Under the pieces are notes generated by a model that searched no databases, had not been told where the DNA came from, and worked only from the letters and a program-made list of their open reading frames with translations. From positions 1-64,000 of the forward strand of contig JAVCCE010000063.1 in assembly GCA_030765645.1 (NCBI GenBank): a DNA stretch of 64,000 nt, read 5' to 3'. The translations under genes were made by a program, and so were the position numbers. Positions within the stretch are counted from its first letter, which is position 1. Each line of letters opens with the position of its first letter. This stretch comes from Candidatus Hinthialibacter antarcticus (GTDB lineage Bacteria > Hinthialibacterota > Hinthialibacteria > Hinthialibacterales > Hinthialibacteraceae). Positions 8,490 to 16,952 of the stretch are shown piece after piece.

Positions 8490-9020
8490 ATTGGCTCTGT
8501 TGTCGTACTTAGGTGTCGTAACTGATGCCGTACAGATGCCGTGTCAAAGATGTCGTGCCCGTTGCGATTCTGTTGTTGTGTCCCGGTGCGTAGCCTTGAT
8601 GTCGTGCTGCTGAGCGTTTTGTGTATGCTGATGCTGTTTCTTGATGCCGTACAAGTTGCCTTGTCTGTTGTGAATTCCGCTGTCGTACTGGTGTCGTATC
8701 TGTTGTGTTGTCAAAGATGCCGTACTGTTGAGAATTCTGATGTCGTACCTGATGCTGTTTCTTGATGCCGTACAAGTTGCCTTGTCTGTTGTGAATTCTG
8801 CTGTCGTACAAGTTGTAGTGTCTGTTGTGAATGCTGATGTCGTGTCTGATGAATTGCCTAAGATGCCGTACTGTTGCGAATTCTGTTGCCGTAACCGATG
8901 TTGTTCCAAGGTGTCGTGCTGTTGTCGTGACTGATGCTGATTCGTGGTGTCGTACTGATGTTTAGCCTGTTGTGTAAGTGCTCAGTCTGTTGTTGCCCTG
9001 GTTGTGTTGTCAAAGGTGTT
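8490..9020. repeat. Strand-biased simple-sequence tract (TGTCGT / GATGCCGT words)
   Basis: About 530 bp is built from shuffled short words (TGTCGTACT, GATGCCGT, TGTTGTGAATTC, CTGATGC). The plus strand is rich in G and T and poor in A and C. Because the complement is CA-rich, long stop-free frames appear by composition alone: the minus-strand frames at 8509-8811 and 8544-8909 give only Gln/His/Thr/Asn-rich low-complexity peptides in two overlapping frames, so neither is taken as a gene. It lies immediately downstream of the candidate RNA. Possible explanations are a decayed repeat array, an unstructured CA-rich transcript on the minus strand, or a degenerate repeat-protein gene. Confidence 0.7.
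8630..8809. repeat. 59-bp direct repeat within the simple-sequence tract
   Basis: Bases 8630-8688 and 8751-8809 match at 58 of 59 positions (the only change is C versus T within GAATTCYGCTG). The copies are 121 bp apart. The near-identity shows recent tandem duplication or gene-conversion-like exchange inside an otherwise shuffled tract. Confidence 0.9.
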
Positions 9021-9389
9021 GGCGAAACTAGGACGCTCGGGTCAGGACCGTAAAGTGCTTCTTTGTATCCTCCTGCAATTCCATTTCGCGATTTGTCAGT
9101 AGGTGAGTGAGTCGAAGAAGTGTCAATCGCAATCGGGTATATCTATTTGCAGGTTGTGTGCCAAAGTCTGGCATAGGTGATGTTTTTAATAAGTTTTTAA
9201 GTGGAGAAGCATCTATCATCAATTTCTATAGCATGTTACATGGTTATCTTTTTTGTGAATTCGATTATTTTCCTTCCGATTATTTAAAGTTTTTGATTGG
9301 TAATATCGTAATTTTTTGACAACTTTGACAATGGATTTAAGTGGGTCATGTCACCCAAGTCAGAAATAGCCAAATTTTGTTTGAACGGT
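9021..9389. other. AT-rich intergenic stretch without a credible gene
   Basis: Two short opposing frames (minus 9028-9222, plus 9107-9319) lack ribosome sites, start at non-ATG codons or overlap each other, and resemble no family. The segment 9180-9330 is clearly AT-rich. Nothing else was recognised. Confidence 0.5.
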
Positions 9390-10499
9390 TTACTCTTGTT
9401 GTAGTGATAATCGCCGCCAGGGGACGCGGTTTTTTGATTCTCGGGAGTAAACGGCCTGAAATCCATCGCCTTTTCTATTCATCTGACCGTTCTGCCACTC
9501 ATAAAAGAACCCTGTGATGGAATACTGCTGGGGGGAACGCTCTAGGTAGGCTTCCTCAAAAAAGACTTCTCCTGCTGTGATCCATATTAAATTGCCGTCG
9601 ATTGCAACCCCAACATGGGGGCGGTGTAAATAAACCTGGCTCGGCTTCTGGTCACGCACATGATAGACGCTTCCGAGTATAAACGTATTAGAATCAGGTG
9701 TTTCTGGGCTGATGACCAGGTTCCAGCCAAAGCCGTCGCCAATCCAGGCGTATTGCAGGGCATGTATATATAGTGTGATGTTCTCTTGTTGAATCTTGTA
9801 CGGCGGCGAATATTGTTCAGTCTGTGACCATTCATGGTCGACGGGATTTTCTTCCCATAAGCCATACCAGGCGCCAGCGAAAGCCTGAAACGAATCCAGC
9901 CCGGATTGAAGAGATACACCGTCTTTCAGCGCTTGCGTTAGTGTTTTGTCAGAAATGTCAAAGCGGTCAAATCCATAGGGAGCCTCTAAAATGGGAGCGA
10001 CGCTCTCTTTGAAGCCGATGATTTCTTTCACCAGATAAATCAGTTGGTTAGTATCATTATTGTATAGAGAACGGCGAAAGCGTTCGGCCTCAATGGCGCC
10101 GTCTTGCATACGGGCGAATCCATCAGATGGCATGGGCTTAGAGAAACCCGGGCCTTTATTTTCAGGGATGAGCCAATGGGTTTTCGCGAGCGCCTGTAAT
10201 TGTGGAAATCGCCATTGCCCGGCGGCTTGAATGGCGTGGGCTGCGCCGTTCATACGAAAACTGCCCGGCGGACGCGAAATGGAGGCTTCGTAGGCGTAGT
10301 AACCCCAAAAAAGCGAACGGACGACAAACCAACCGATTGCGATATAGAAAAGCAGCAGCCCGTGTTGCTTGTTCAATTGAAGAAGGATTGGTGGGTTCAC
10401 CTTGCGTAGAATGAAGATGAAGCCCGCCATAATCAGTAGCGTGATGACAAATGGGCCCGCACAGTCGCGAAGCAATGAAAGAACGATTTGTATTTGCAT
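9390..10499 (-). CDS. Membrane-anchored protein of unknown function
   Basis: I do not recognise this protein. It has 369 residues. Two N-terminal membrane segments (about 12-30, FVITLLIMAGFIFIL, and about 42-62, LLLFYIAIGWFVV) are followed by a soluble region of about 300 residues. That region is rich in Trp and Tyr, with blocks such as FAGAWYGLWEENPVDHEW and HVGVAIDGNLIWITAGEVFFEEAY, suggesting a beta-rich extracytoplasmic domain. ATG at 10499 is preferred; a GTG start at 10523 would add eight residues, and neither has a clear ribosome site. It is flanked by the simple-sequence tract downstream and a dispersed repeat upstream, and appears to be transcribed alone. Confidence 0.7.
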   Translation of the reverse strand: MQIQIVLSLLRDCAGPFVITLLIMAGFIFILRKVNPPILLQLNKQHGLLLFYIAIGWFVVRSLFWGYYAYEASISRPPGSFRMNGAAHAIQAAGQWRFPQLQALAKTHWLIPENKGPGFSKPMPSDGFARMQDGAIEAERFRRSLYNNDTNQLIYLVKEIIGFKESVAPILEAPYGFDRFDISDKTLTQALKDGVSLQSGLDSFQAFAGAWYGLWEENPVDHEWSQTEQYSPPYKIQQENITLYIHALQYAWIGDGFGWNLVISPETPDSNTFILGSVYHVRDQKPSQVYLHRPHVGVAIDGNLIWITAGEVFFEEAYLERSPQQYSITGFFYEWQNGQMNRKGDGFQAVYSRESKNRVPWRRLSLQQE

Positions 10500-10556
10500 G
10501 ATTGAATCATAGAGGATGCTCACAGGATTGCAAAATTTGAATTGAGATTTTTATAA

Positions 10557-10671
10557 GCCATTTCATAAATACTAGGTTTTGCGTTGCGTCCGGCATGGGT
10601 ACATCTCTGCTCGCTTCGGTGCGGGCTTTCAGGCCCTTATGCACAGGCGAACCCAGAGTCGCACCCATGCC
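10557..10671 (+). repeat. Dispersed palindromic repeat A, copy 1 with 5' extension
   Basis: The 80-bp core at 10592-10671 has arms GGCATGGGTACATCTCTG and CAGAGTCGCACCCATGCC around an inner hairpin (GGGC-tttca-GGCCC). Upstream, 10557-10591 (GCCATTTCATAAATAC...GTTGCG) matches the 5' flank of the copies at 44421 and 63901, so the repeat unit is longer than the palindrome. It lacks the 3' tail seen in other copies. Confidence 0.85.
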
Positions 10672-10692
10672 TGATCTTTTATCGGAAAGCAC

Positions 10693-10723
10693 AAAAAAAG
10701 CCCCTCGATGCGAGGGGCTTTTT
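10693..10723. terminator. Bidirectional intrinsic terminator
   Basis: AGCCCCTCG-atg-CGAGGGGCT with seven A's before and five T's after forms a symmetric terminator. It ends the minus-strand propeller gene, whose stop lies at 10746, and would also work on the plus strand. Confidence 0.9.
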
Positions 10724-10745
10724 CGTAATTCGATCTAAGTCGAAA

Positions 10746-11759
10746 TTAAAATAAAGACCATTCTGCAACATTGGTATTAGGCAGGTCTTCCACGCCAGTG
10801 GCGCGGGCAGTGCGTTTTGGTTCAGCCACGCTGCGGAACATGACCCACTCGCCGTTGCCCATGTAGGTGACGGTGGCGTGATAGTTGCGGTCAGCGTTAT
10901 AGGACGCCGTGCCGAGTTCTCCAACGACGGCGACCGGGTTTTCATCCAATTGATAGGTCATGCCATCATCAGTGGAGATGTACGAATAAATGGGGCCGGA
11001 CGAATTTTGGCTGGTCGCCCAGGCGTACCATACGCCTTCGAGGTCAGGATGTTTGACGGCGGAGGAAAACTCGATGCCTTCGAAGCCTTCTTCTTCATTG
11101 ACGCCAGTGTATCCCGCCCACTGCCAGGTAATTCCATCTGCGGAGGTATAACGGAACAATTTTTTGCCTAGATCAAAATAATCAAATGCTTCATCGAGAT
11201 AGGGCTCTTCACAACGGCAGTAAGCGACGAATGAGCCGTCTTCTAATGTTGTGACAGAAATGCGCTCAACAGGGCCAAAGCGGGAGGTGCCTTCTTCGTC
11301 TAAGGCGATGCCGCTGATTGGCTGGTCGTCGCTCCAGTTGACGCCGTCGCTGGAGACAGCAGTCCAGATTGCGTAGCCGCCGTCGCGTGTGTTGGCCATG
11401 TACCACATGCGAAACTGGCTGTCGCCGATTTGCGCAACCACGGCTTTGCTTTGGAGGTCACTATTGAAACCTGTGATTAATGCGTAGCCCGTCCAACTGG
11501 TTCCGTCCGCGTCAGTTGATTCGGCATAGCCCACGTCGAAGCCGCTGCTGGAATCATACCAACCGCGCCAGATATTGGCGTTGGCATCAAAAATCACATA
11601 ACCGTAATAGGCGCGGTTATCGCCGAAGCCTGGAGGGCCAATGACCGGGTTGTTGGCGGTATCGTCCGTCCAGGTAATGTCGCTTGGGGCGGCGTTTGAC
11701 AGCGGGGTGAACAATGATGCAACGATTAAAATAGTACACATACGGCGTAATACGTTCAT
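10746..11759 (-). CDS. Secreted beta-propeller (GH43/sialidase-like fold) with C-terminal VAEWSLF tag
   Basis: Secreted protein of 337 residues. A signal peptide (MNVLRRMCTILIVASLFTPLSNA) precedes repeated four-stranded blades of the type found in GH43/GH32-like or sialidase propellers: FDANANIWRGWYDSSS, FRMWYMANTRDGGYAIWTAVSSDG, GVWYAWATSQNSSG and YISTDDGMTY. Catalytic residues cannot be assigned by eye, so it may be a glycosidase or a binding propeller. The start at 11759 has an ideal site (TTGGAGGAAG, 4 nt spacing); an in-frame TTG at 11774 is inside that site. It ends V-A-E-W-S-L-F, the tag shared with three other secreted proteins. A terminator follows 23 bp after the stop. Confidence 0.82.
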   Translation of the reverse strand: MNVLRRMCTILIVASLFTPLSNAAPSDITWTDDTANNPVIGPPGFGDNRAYYGYVIFDANANIWRGWYDSSSGFDVGYAESTDADGTSWTGYALITGFNSDLQSKAVVAQIGDSQFRMWYMANTRDGGYAIWTAVSSDGVNWSDDQPISGIALDEEGTSRFGPVERISVTTLEDGSFVAYCRCEEPYLDEAFDYFDLGKKLFRYTSADGITWQWAGYTGVNEEEGFEGIEFSSAVKHPDLEGVWYAWATSQNSSGPIYSYISTDDGMTYQLDENPVAVVGELGTASYNADRNYHATVTYMGNGEWVMFRSVAEPKRTARATGVEDLPNTNVAEWSLF

Positions 11760-11876
11760 GCAAACTTCCTCCAAAATATATTTGAGTATCGTGATGTCTA
11801 TTCAAACGATGAATGATAAGAGTTTAATTATAAATGAGTTTTTGTTCAAAACAAAGATTGATTTGAATTTCCGGAA

Positions 11877-13259
11877 TTAATGAGAAATGACTTTGATGTG
11901 TTTCCACACACCGCTTTTAAAACGGATGAAATAGATCACGCCTGTCAGCGTGATGAAGGCGGTTGCCCACCCCCAGGCGCCGTACACGCCCCAGTTCCAC
12001 CAGACGACGGCGGCGTATGTGCCCGGAACAAAAAACAACCAGGCGCAAATCACTTGCACCCACATCGAAAACATGGTGTCGCCTGCGCCGCGCAACGCGC
12101 CGGAGAAGGTCAACAACATGGCGTCGGCAATTTGATAAAACGCGACGAAGTATAGAATTTTTGTTCCCATTTGAACGATGACGTCGTCAGGAAGCGGCGA
12201 CCCGTTGACGTCCATTAAGAACCAGCTAATCAACGTGTGCGGGAAAATAATATAGATAAGCCCGCAGACGATCATATAGGCTTCGGCGGAGTACCACGCG
12301 GTGTATCCACTTTTCTCCGCGTGTTTGAGGTCATTCTTTCCAATGTAGCGACCGACGAGAGTGCCCGCCGCTACGCCGCAGCCGTGCATGGGGATGAATG
12401 CGACCATGTTTAATGCGAGGACAATGTTGCTCGCCGCGAGTTCTGTCTGCCCTAATTGGCCTAAGAGGAAAATAAATACCGTGAAGGCGCCGATCTCTAA
12501 CAGGTAGTGCATTCCCGCTGGCGCGCCGAAGCGCAACATGCTTTTCAACATGGGGATGTGGAGACGAAACGTCGAGGCGCTGGCCCGCTCGCGGCGGTTT
12601 TTGGGCGATAGGATGAGGCTGAGAAATAAAATTGTAATGACAATATTCGCAATGACCGTTGCAATCGCTGCGCCTTTAATGCCCCATTGCGGGAACCCCC
12701 ATACGCCGAAAATGAGCGCATAATCTAACACAATGTTGAGAAGGTTGCCAATGATGTTGACGTACATGACGACGCGGGTTTCGCCCCGGCCTGAATAAAA
12801 ACTGCTCAAGGCGAAGTTGGTGATGATGAAAATCGCGCCGGTCCAAAAATAGATGAAGTAGGTTTTTTCTAACTCAATCAACACGGCGCCGTGGTTCGAG
12901 TGATCGAGCAGCCACAGTCCGACCGGCGTGATTGCGTAACAGACCAAGGACGCGGCAATGGCGAAAATGACGCCCTGCCACATCGCCTGAGTGGCTTCGC
13001 GTTCCCGGCCCGCGCCGTGGTTTTGGGCGACGAGCGTATTGCTGAATTCGCTTACGCCAATGAAGAATGACATCATCGTGAAGGTGAGGATGCCTGCTGG
13101 CAGCGCAGCGGCCAGTTCTTCTGAACTTGACCAGGACAAAAATAAACGGTCAGTGAAGTTCATCAACGTCAGCGATAATTTACTGATGACGAGCGGGTAA
13201 GCAATGGCAAAAAATTCCCGAAACCCACCGGGAGAACGGTCATGGAATGGATTCAACAT
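11877..13259 (-). CDS. MATE-family multidrug/Na+ antiporter
   Basis: Inner-membrane exporter of 460 residues with about 12 hydrophobic segments, the normal MATE size. Recognisable blocks are the N-terminal FFAIAYPLVISKLSLTLMNFTDRLFLSW, NTLVAQNHGAGREREA near residue 75, and the equivalent second-half block GCGVAAGTLVGRYIGKNDLKHAE. The family exports cationic drugs or metabolites in exchange for Na+ or H+. ATG at 13259 is preferred; TTG at 13307 would add 16 polar residues. The gene stands alone between a propeller gene and a dispersed repeat, so no substrate can be inferred. Confidence 0.9.
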   Translation of the reverse strand: MLNPFHDRSPGGFREFFAIAYPLVISKLSLTLMNFTDRLFLSWSSSEELAAALPAGILTFTMMSFFIGVSEFSNTLVAQNHGAGREREATQAMWQGVIFAIAASLVCYAITPVGLWLLDHSNHGAVLIELEKTYFIYFWTGAIFIITNFALSSFYSGRGETRVVMYVNIIGNLLNIVLDYALIFGVWGFPQWGIKGAAIATVIANIVITILFLSLILSPKNRRERASASTFRLHIPMLKSMLRFGAPAGMHYLLEIGAFTVFIFLLGQLGQTELAASNIVLALNMVAFIPMHGCGVAAGTLVGRYIGKNDLKHAEKSGYTAWYSAEAYMIVCGLIYIIFPHTLISWFLMDVNGSPLPDDVIVQMGTKILYFVAFYQIADAMLLTFSGALRGAGDTMFSMWVQVICAWLFFVPGTYAAVVWWNWGVYGAWGWATAFITLTGVIYFIRFKSGVWKHIKVISH

Positions 13260-13331
13260 CGTTGTAAAAAAAGATTCTTCCGTAAATTGGATACTTTTTT
13301 TTATCAATTGAATTGAGATTTCGCTGCATTC

Positions 13332-13506
13332 GGCATGGGCGCAACTCTGCTCGCTTCAGTGCGGGCTTTCAGGCCCTTATGCACAGGCGCTCCCCGAGTT
13401 GCGCCCATGCCTATATTTGGTTTTTCAATTTTTGATATGCCGGGATACGTTTTCGTAATCAAAATCATGGCCATCCATCAATGTAGGTACTCACTTGCCG
13501 GATGAA
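13332..13506 (+). repeat. Dispersed repeat A, copy 2 with 3' tail
   Basis: The 80-bp palindrome occupies 13332-13411 (arms GGCATGGGCGCAACTC and GAGTTGCGCCCATGCC). A conserved tail (13430-13506) reads TTTTTGATATGCC...ATACGTTTTCG...ATCCATCAATGTA. The same tail follows the copies at 44451 and 51630. Relative to the 51630 copy, T to C in one arm is matched by A to G in the other, preserving the pair. Confidence 0.9.
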
Positions 13507-13619
13507 CCTGAAAAAATGAAGGCGCACAGTCGCGCGCCGCTTCGTTGGATTGACTATCCGAAACAATTGGATACAGTAAATAAGTTTGAACAAAAGCTGC
13601 CGAAACACCACCCCTACGA

Positions 13620-15416
13620 ATGACTTTTAGCGAAGATAGTTTTTGGCATAAACGGTTTCCTACTTATTTTTCCGCCTTTCGGGCGGGACAATCCATATTT
13701 CTAGGCGCTGCGGTTGGCGTGATTGCCGGGCTGGGCGCCATCCTGTTTAATTTTTTAGTCTTTGGCAGTCTGGATATTTTCTTCGTCAAGATTTTAGGTT
13801 GGGGCGTTGAAAAAGTTTCCGAAGACGCATCCGTTTTAATTCCCGCTGAAGGCCTGCGCTATTGGCTCATGCCTCTCATGGTCGCGTTTGGCGGGCTTAT
13901 GAGCGGGTTACTGGTATTTACCTTCGCGCCGGAAGCCGAAGGGCACGGCACCGATGCGTTCATTCGCGCATTTCACCGTAAACGCGGCATTATTCGCGGT
14001 CGCGTTCCCATTATCAAAACCATTGCGTCCGCTATCACGATTGGCACTGGCGGGTCTGCCGGGCGTGAAGGCCCCATCGCGCAAATTGGCGCGGGCTTCG
14101 GCTCTTGGCTCGGGCAAATGATGGGGCTGGAACCCAAACAGTTGCGCTCGCTTATCATCGCTGGGACCGCAGGCGGTATCGGCGCGGTATTTTGCGCTCC
14201 ACTCGGCGGCGCTATGTTTGCCATCGAAGTTTTGTACCGCAAACAAGATATGGAAACCGAAAGCCTGATTCCCGCCGTCGTTTCCTCTTTAGTCGCTTTT
14301 TCAATCTTCACCACGCTGACCGGACAAACGCAAGTCTTTCATACCATGGAGTTCACCTTCAAGGCCTGGGAACTGCTGCCGTATGCGATGTTGGGGCTGA
14401 TTTGTTCGCTGATCGGAATTTTATACGTCAACGTGTTTTACGGAGCGCGTGATTATTTCTTCAAAAAAATTCCGCTGCCGCTTCATGTCTTGCCGATGAT
14501 CGGCGGCTTGATGACTGGTGCGTTGGCCCTGTATGAACCAGCGATTTTATCGGGCGGCTATGGTTGGATCGAGCGCGCCATGTCAGGCGACCTCGCCATT
14601 CGATTTATGTTTAGCCTGGTGTTTCTCAAGATGATCGCCACCGCGTTTACGATATCGTCGGGCGGCAGCGGCGGCGTTTTTGGCCCGTCGTTGTTTATTG
14701 GCGCCATGTTGGGCGCATCGTTTGGTTTTTCATTTGACCAGGTGTTCCCCGGATGGATTTCAGACCCGCGTTCGTTTGCGCTGGTGGGGATGGTCGCCTT
14801 CTTCTCCGGCATCGCAAAAGTTCCGGTTGCGAGTTTGTTGATGGTCTCAGAGATGGCGCAGACGTATGAACTGCTGGTGCCGATGATGTTGGTATCGTCG
14901 TTGACGTATATTCTGACCGACAAATGGTCATTGTATGAAGAACAAGTGCCCGGTAAGGCGGAGTCGCCCGCGCACATCGGCGAGTATCGCACCGACGTGT
15001 TGGAAGGCTTACGCGTCCATGAAATTGATCTGCGCCAAAATTGGCTGCAGTTTCCTCATCACATGACCTTGCGTCAGATGCTGCCGCAAATTTTACAAAC
15101 CAGTCAGAATTTGTTTCCCGTGACGTTTCGCGACGGTCAGATTAAAGCGGTGTTGTCGCTCGAAGACGTGCGCGCGGTAATGCTCGAAGAACAGATTTAC
15201 GACCTGGTCGTCGCTGACGATATCGCGGAGTTTGAGTTTGCTTCCGTATCGCCGGACGATGATTTACATTTTGTGATGAGCCGCTTGACGGAACTCAACG
15301 AAGATGAAATTTCGGTGTATGACAAACAAAATGACCGATATGTTGGAATCATCAGCCGCCGCGATATCCTAAATTTATATAACCGTCGGTTGCATGATTT
15401 TCGTGAGGATGAATAA
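13620..15416 (+). CDS. ClC-family chloride channel/transporter with CBS pair
   Basis: Membrane protein of 598 residues that moves chloride, or exchanges chloride for protons. The ClC signature blocks are present: GTGGSAGREGPIAQIG near residue 145 and GGSGGVFGPSLFIGAMLG near residue 347. The membrane part ends near residue 440. The C-terminal 120 residues hold two CBS-type repeats (LPQILQTSQNLFPVTFRDGQ and MSRLTELNEDEISVYDKQNDRYVGIISRRDIL) that commonly bind adenine nucleotides and gate transport. No strong ribosome site precedes the ATG. It stands alone, 114 bp after a dispersed repeat. Confidence 0.92.
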   Translation: MTFSEDSFWHKRFPTYFSAFRAGQSIFLGAAVGVIAGLGAILFNFLVFGSLDIFFVKILGWGVEKVSEDASVLIPAEGLRYWLMPLMVAFGGLMSGLLVFTFAPEAEGHGTDAFIRAFHRKRGIIRGRVPIIKTIASAITIGTGGSAGREGPIAQIGAGFGSWLGQMMGLEPKQLRSLIIAGTAGGIGAVFCAPLGGAMFAIEVLYRKQDMETESLIPAVVSSLVAFSIFTTLTGQTQVFHTMEFTFKAWELLPYAMLGLICSLIGILYVNVFYGARDYFFKKIPLPLHVLPMIGGLMTGALALYEPAILSGGYGWIERAMSGDLAIRFMFSLVFLKMIATAFTISSGGSGGVFGPSLFIGAMLGASFGFSFDQVFPGWISDPRSFALVGMVAFFSGIAKVPVASLLMVSEMAQTYELLVPMMLVSSLTYILTDKWSLYEEQVPGKAESPAHIGEYRTDVLEGLRVHEIDLRQNWLQFPHHMTLRQMLPQILQTSQNLFPVTFRDGQIKAVLSLEDVRAVMLEEQIYDLVVADDIAEFEFASVSPDDDLHFVMSRLTELNEDEISVYDKQNDRYVGIISRRDILNLYNRRLHDFREDE

Positions 15417-15544
15417 GCCGGTTTTGAATTTCCCGCCAAAAAATAATCATGTATGAGAAGATTTTTTCCGAGAATATGAGTATACTTACGCTGTTGTCTT
15501 GTATGTAAAAATTCTATTGAATTGAAGAGTTCTGTTAGAGGGCG

Positions 15545-16612
15545 ATGTCCAGTAGACCCGCAACTCTTGTTCCTGAGGAAGCCATCCCGATCCTGGAAGA
15601 GAAGGCGATTATTCAAGCGACCTTCGAGCAACTGACTGGAACGGGAAAACCCTGGGAAATTAACCTCCGCAAGTTTAATGAACTACGCGATAAACTCCAT
15701 CGGGTGGAAGCGGAGCTGCGCGCCGCCAACCCGGGCAAAGACATTACCTGCATTATTGGCGAACGCGGGATGTACTGGTTGTTTGAGGACGCCTTCAACG
15801 CCTATAAAGAGAAAATTGAAGCAGCGGTCAACGCGGTTAAGGCTGACGGGCCGATGCCGGTGTGGCGCTACACCACGGCGGAACTGCTCGAATCGCATGT
15901 CAATAATATGCGCCAGTTAATTATGGCGGTCGCGCACGATGAAGTGATGTTGACCATGCTGAAAGAATCGCTGGGCGACAACCACATCATGTTGAACCGC
16001 GAGTTTGGAAATTGCGAGCGCAACGTACGCGCTATGCTGGACGATATTCGCGACCAGGGCGAGTTTCTGCTCAGCACCATGTCGCATGACATCCTCATGG
16101 CGGAACGCTGCCGCATTACCCGCGAAATGATCGAACGGGGGACGATTGAGGAAGGCGAACTGGGCTACACCGCCGCTGACCTGCGCGAAGTCGAAAAAGT
16201 GATTGATAAGCGCTGCTCGAAAGCGCTGCCCGCCTACCAAAAGCGCATCGCGTCGATGTATTCGATCATGCAAGAGGAGATGCGCAAAAGCGAGAGCACC
16301 CAACTCTCTCGCGCCAGCCGCTGGGTGTTGGCCTATAGCCTGATGGAAGCGCCGGAAGGGTTTCGCGGCCAAGCGGAAATGGCCAGCAAAGAACACGAAA
16401 GCCTCGCCAGCGTTGTCGCCTCGCGTGAAGAAGAACTGGGCGAGAGCGAAGAAGGAAAGAAAGCGTTGAAGGTTTCCGAAGAAGCCGCGAAAACCAAAGA
16501 ACCTGCGCCCGTACCGCCGCCTAAGGAAGAAAAACCCGAACCCGTCGAAGAAGAAGCGCCCGCCAAAAAGAAAAAAGTCGCCCGCATGGCCACCATCAGC
16601 CGCAGACGGTAG
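15545..16612 (+). CDS. Conserved-looking helical hypothetical protein
   Basis: I do not recognise this 355-residue cytoplasmic protein. Residues about 10-290 are strongly helical and charged, with blocks such as RDKLHRVEAELRAANPGKD, MLDDIRDQGEFLLSTMSHD and ERCRITREMIERGTIEEGE. From about residue 290 it turns into a low-complexity tail of Glu, Lys, Pro and Ala, ending KKKKVARMATISRRR. No signal peptide or membrane segment is visible. GAGGGCG lies directly before the ATG. Its composition resembles the helical proteins at 28970 and 31765, which may point to a common scaffold role, but no homology can be claimed. Confidence 0.75.
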   Translation: MSSRPATLVPEEAIPILEEKAIIQATFEQLTGTGKPWEINLRKFNELRDKLHRVEAELRAANPGKDITCIIGERGMYWLFEDAFNAYKEKIEAAVNAVKADGPMPVWRYTTAELLESHVNNMRQLIMAVAHDEVMLTMLKESLGDNHIMLNREFGNCERNVRAMLDDIRDQGEFLLSTMSHDILMAERCRITREMIERGTIEEGELGYTAADLREVEKVIDKRCSKALPAYQKRIASMYSIMQEEMRKSESTQLSRASRWVLAYSLMEAPEGFRGQAEMASKEHESLASVVASREEELGESEEGKKALKVSEEAAKTKEPAPVPPPKEEKPEPVEEEAPAKKKKVARMATISRRR

Positions 16613-16619
16613 GCGAGGC

Positions 16620-16665
16620 GCATTACTTCTCGCTTCAGTGCGAATTTGCGCCCTTTTTGCATAGT
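16620..16665 (+). repeat. Degenerate fragment of dispersed repeat A
   Basis: CTCGCTTCAGTGCG, then GCCCTTTTTGCATAG, match the centre of repeat A (CTCGCTTCAGTGCGGGC...GCCCTTTTGCACAGG). Both outer arms are lost. It appears to be a decayed copy just after the 15545 gene. Confidence 0.5.
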
Positions 16666-16670
16666 TTTAG

Positions 16671-16770
16671 TTGGGTGGGATGAATGCAATGAATCCCACC
16701 GATTACTTTTAAATTTTTGAATTTGGAAAATTTTTATTGGTGGGTTTCGCTGCGCTCAACGCCACCCTAC
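16671..16770. repeat. Dispersed repeat B, copy 1 (GGTGGG/CCCACC inverted repeat)
   Basis: GTTGGGTGGGATGAATGCAA and GAATCCCACC begin the element; GGTGGGTTTCGCTGCGCTCA and CGCCACCCTAC end it, about 40 bp of AT-rich sequence lying between. The second copy is at 42775-42861. Elements of this general form are scattered through many bacterial genomes. Confidence 0.75.
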
Positions 16771-16776
16771 TTGAGA

Positions 16777-16945
16777 CGCGTCATGCATCCGAGGTAGCGA
16801 CTGCCTTAAAATCCACGGTCAGTGAGATTGCCGCGTCGGCTTTCAGCCTCCTCGCAGTGACACTGAATTTAGTTTTTCGTTTCGCATGGCGGGTTGTAAA
16901 GGCAAAAACGAGCAACGCGAGCCTGCCTGCGGTTAGGCGAGTTTG
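16777..16945 (-). repeat. Repeat-like non-coding segment (CACTGCGAGGAG type)
   Basis: On the minus strand, 16864-16816 reads CACTGCGAGGAGGCTGAAAG... followed by GCGGCAATCTCACTGACC. This resembles the widespread intergenic repeats that begin GTCATTGCGAGG and end GCAATCTC. No second copy is in the window. Short frames here (for example plus 16737-16946) follow from the repeat and are not taken as genes. Confidence 0.45.
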
Positions 16946-16952
16946 ATTTGCT

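Noticed and set aside
8509-8909. Two minus-strand open frames in the simple-sequence tract
   Set aside because: Both are open only because CA-rich sequence lacks stop codons; they overlap in different frames and give low-complexity peptides without ribosome sites.
8490-9020. CRISPR array
   Set aside because: There is no constant repeat length with unique spacers, only shuffled short words and one 59-bp duplication; no cas gene is in the window.
9107-9319. Plus-strand frame of 70 codons
   Set aside because: It starts at GTG without a ribosome site, overlaps an opposite frame, and shows no family resemblance.
16737-16946. Short frame across repeats B and C
   Set aside because: Its sequence is explained by repeat DNA on both strands.
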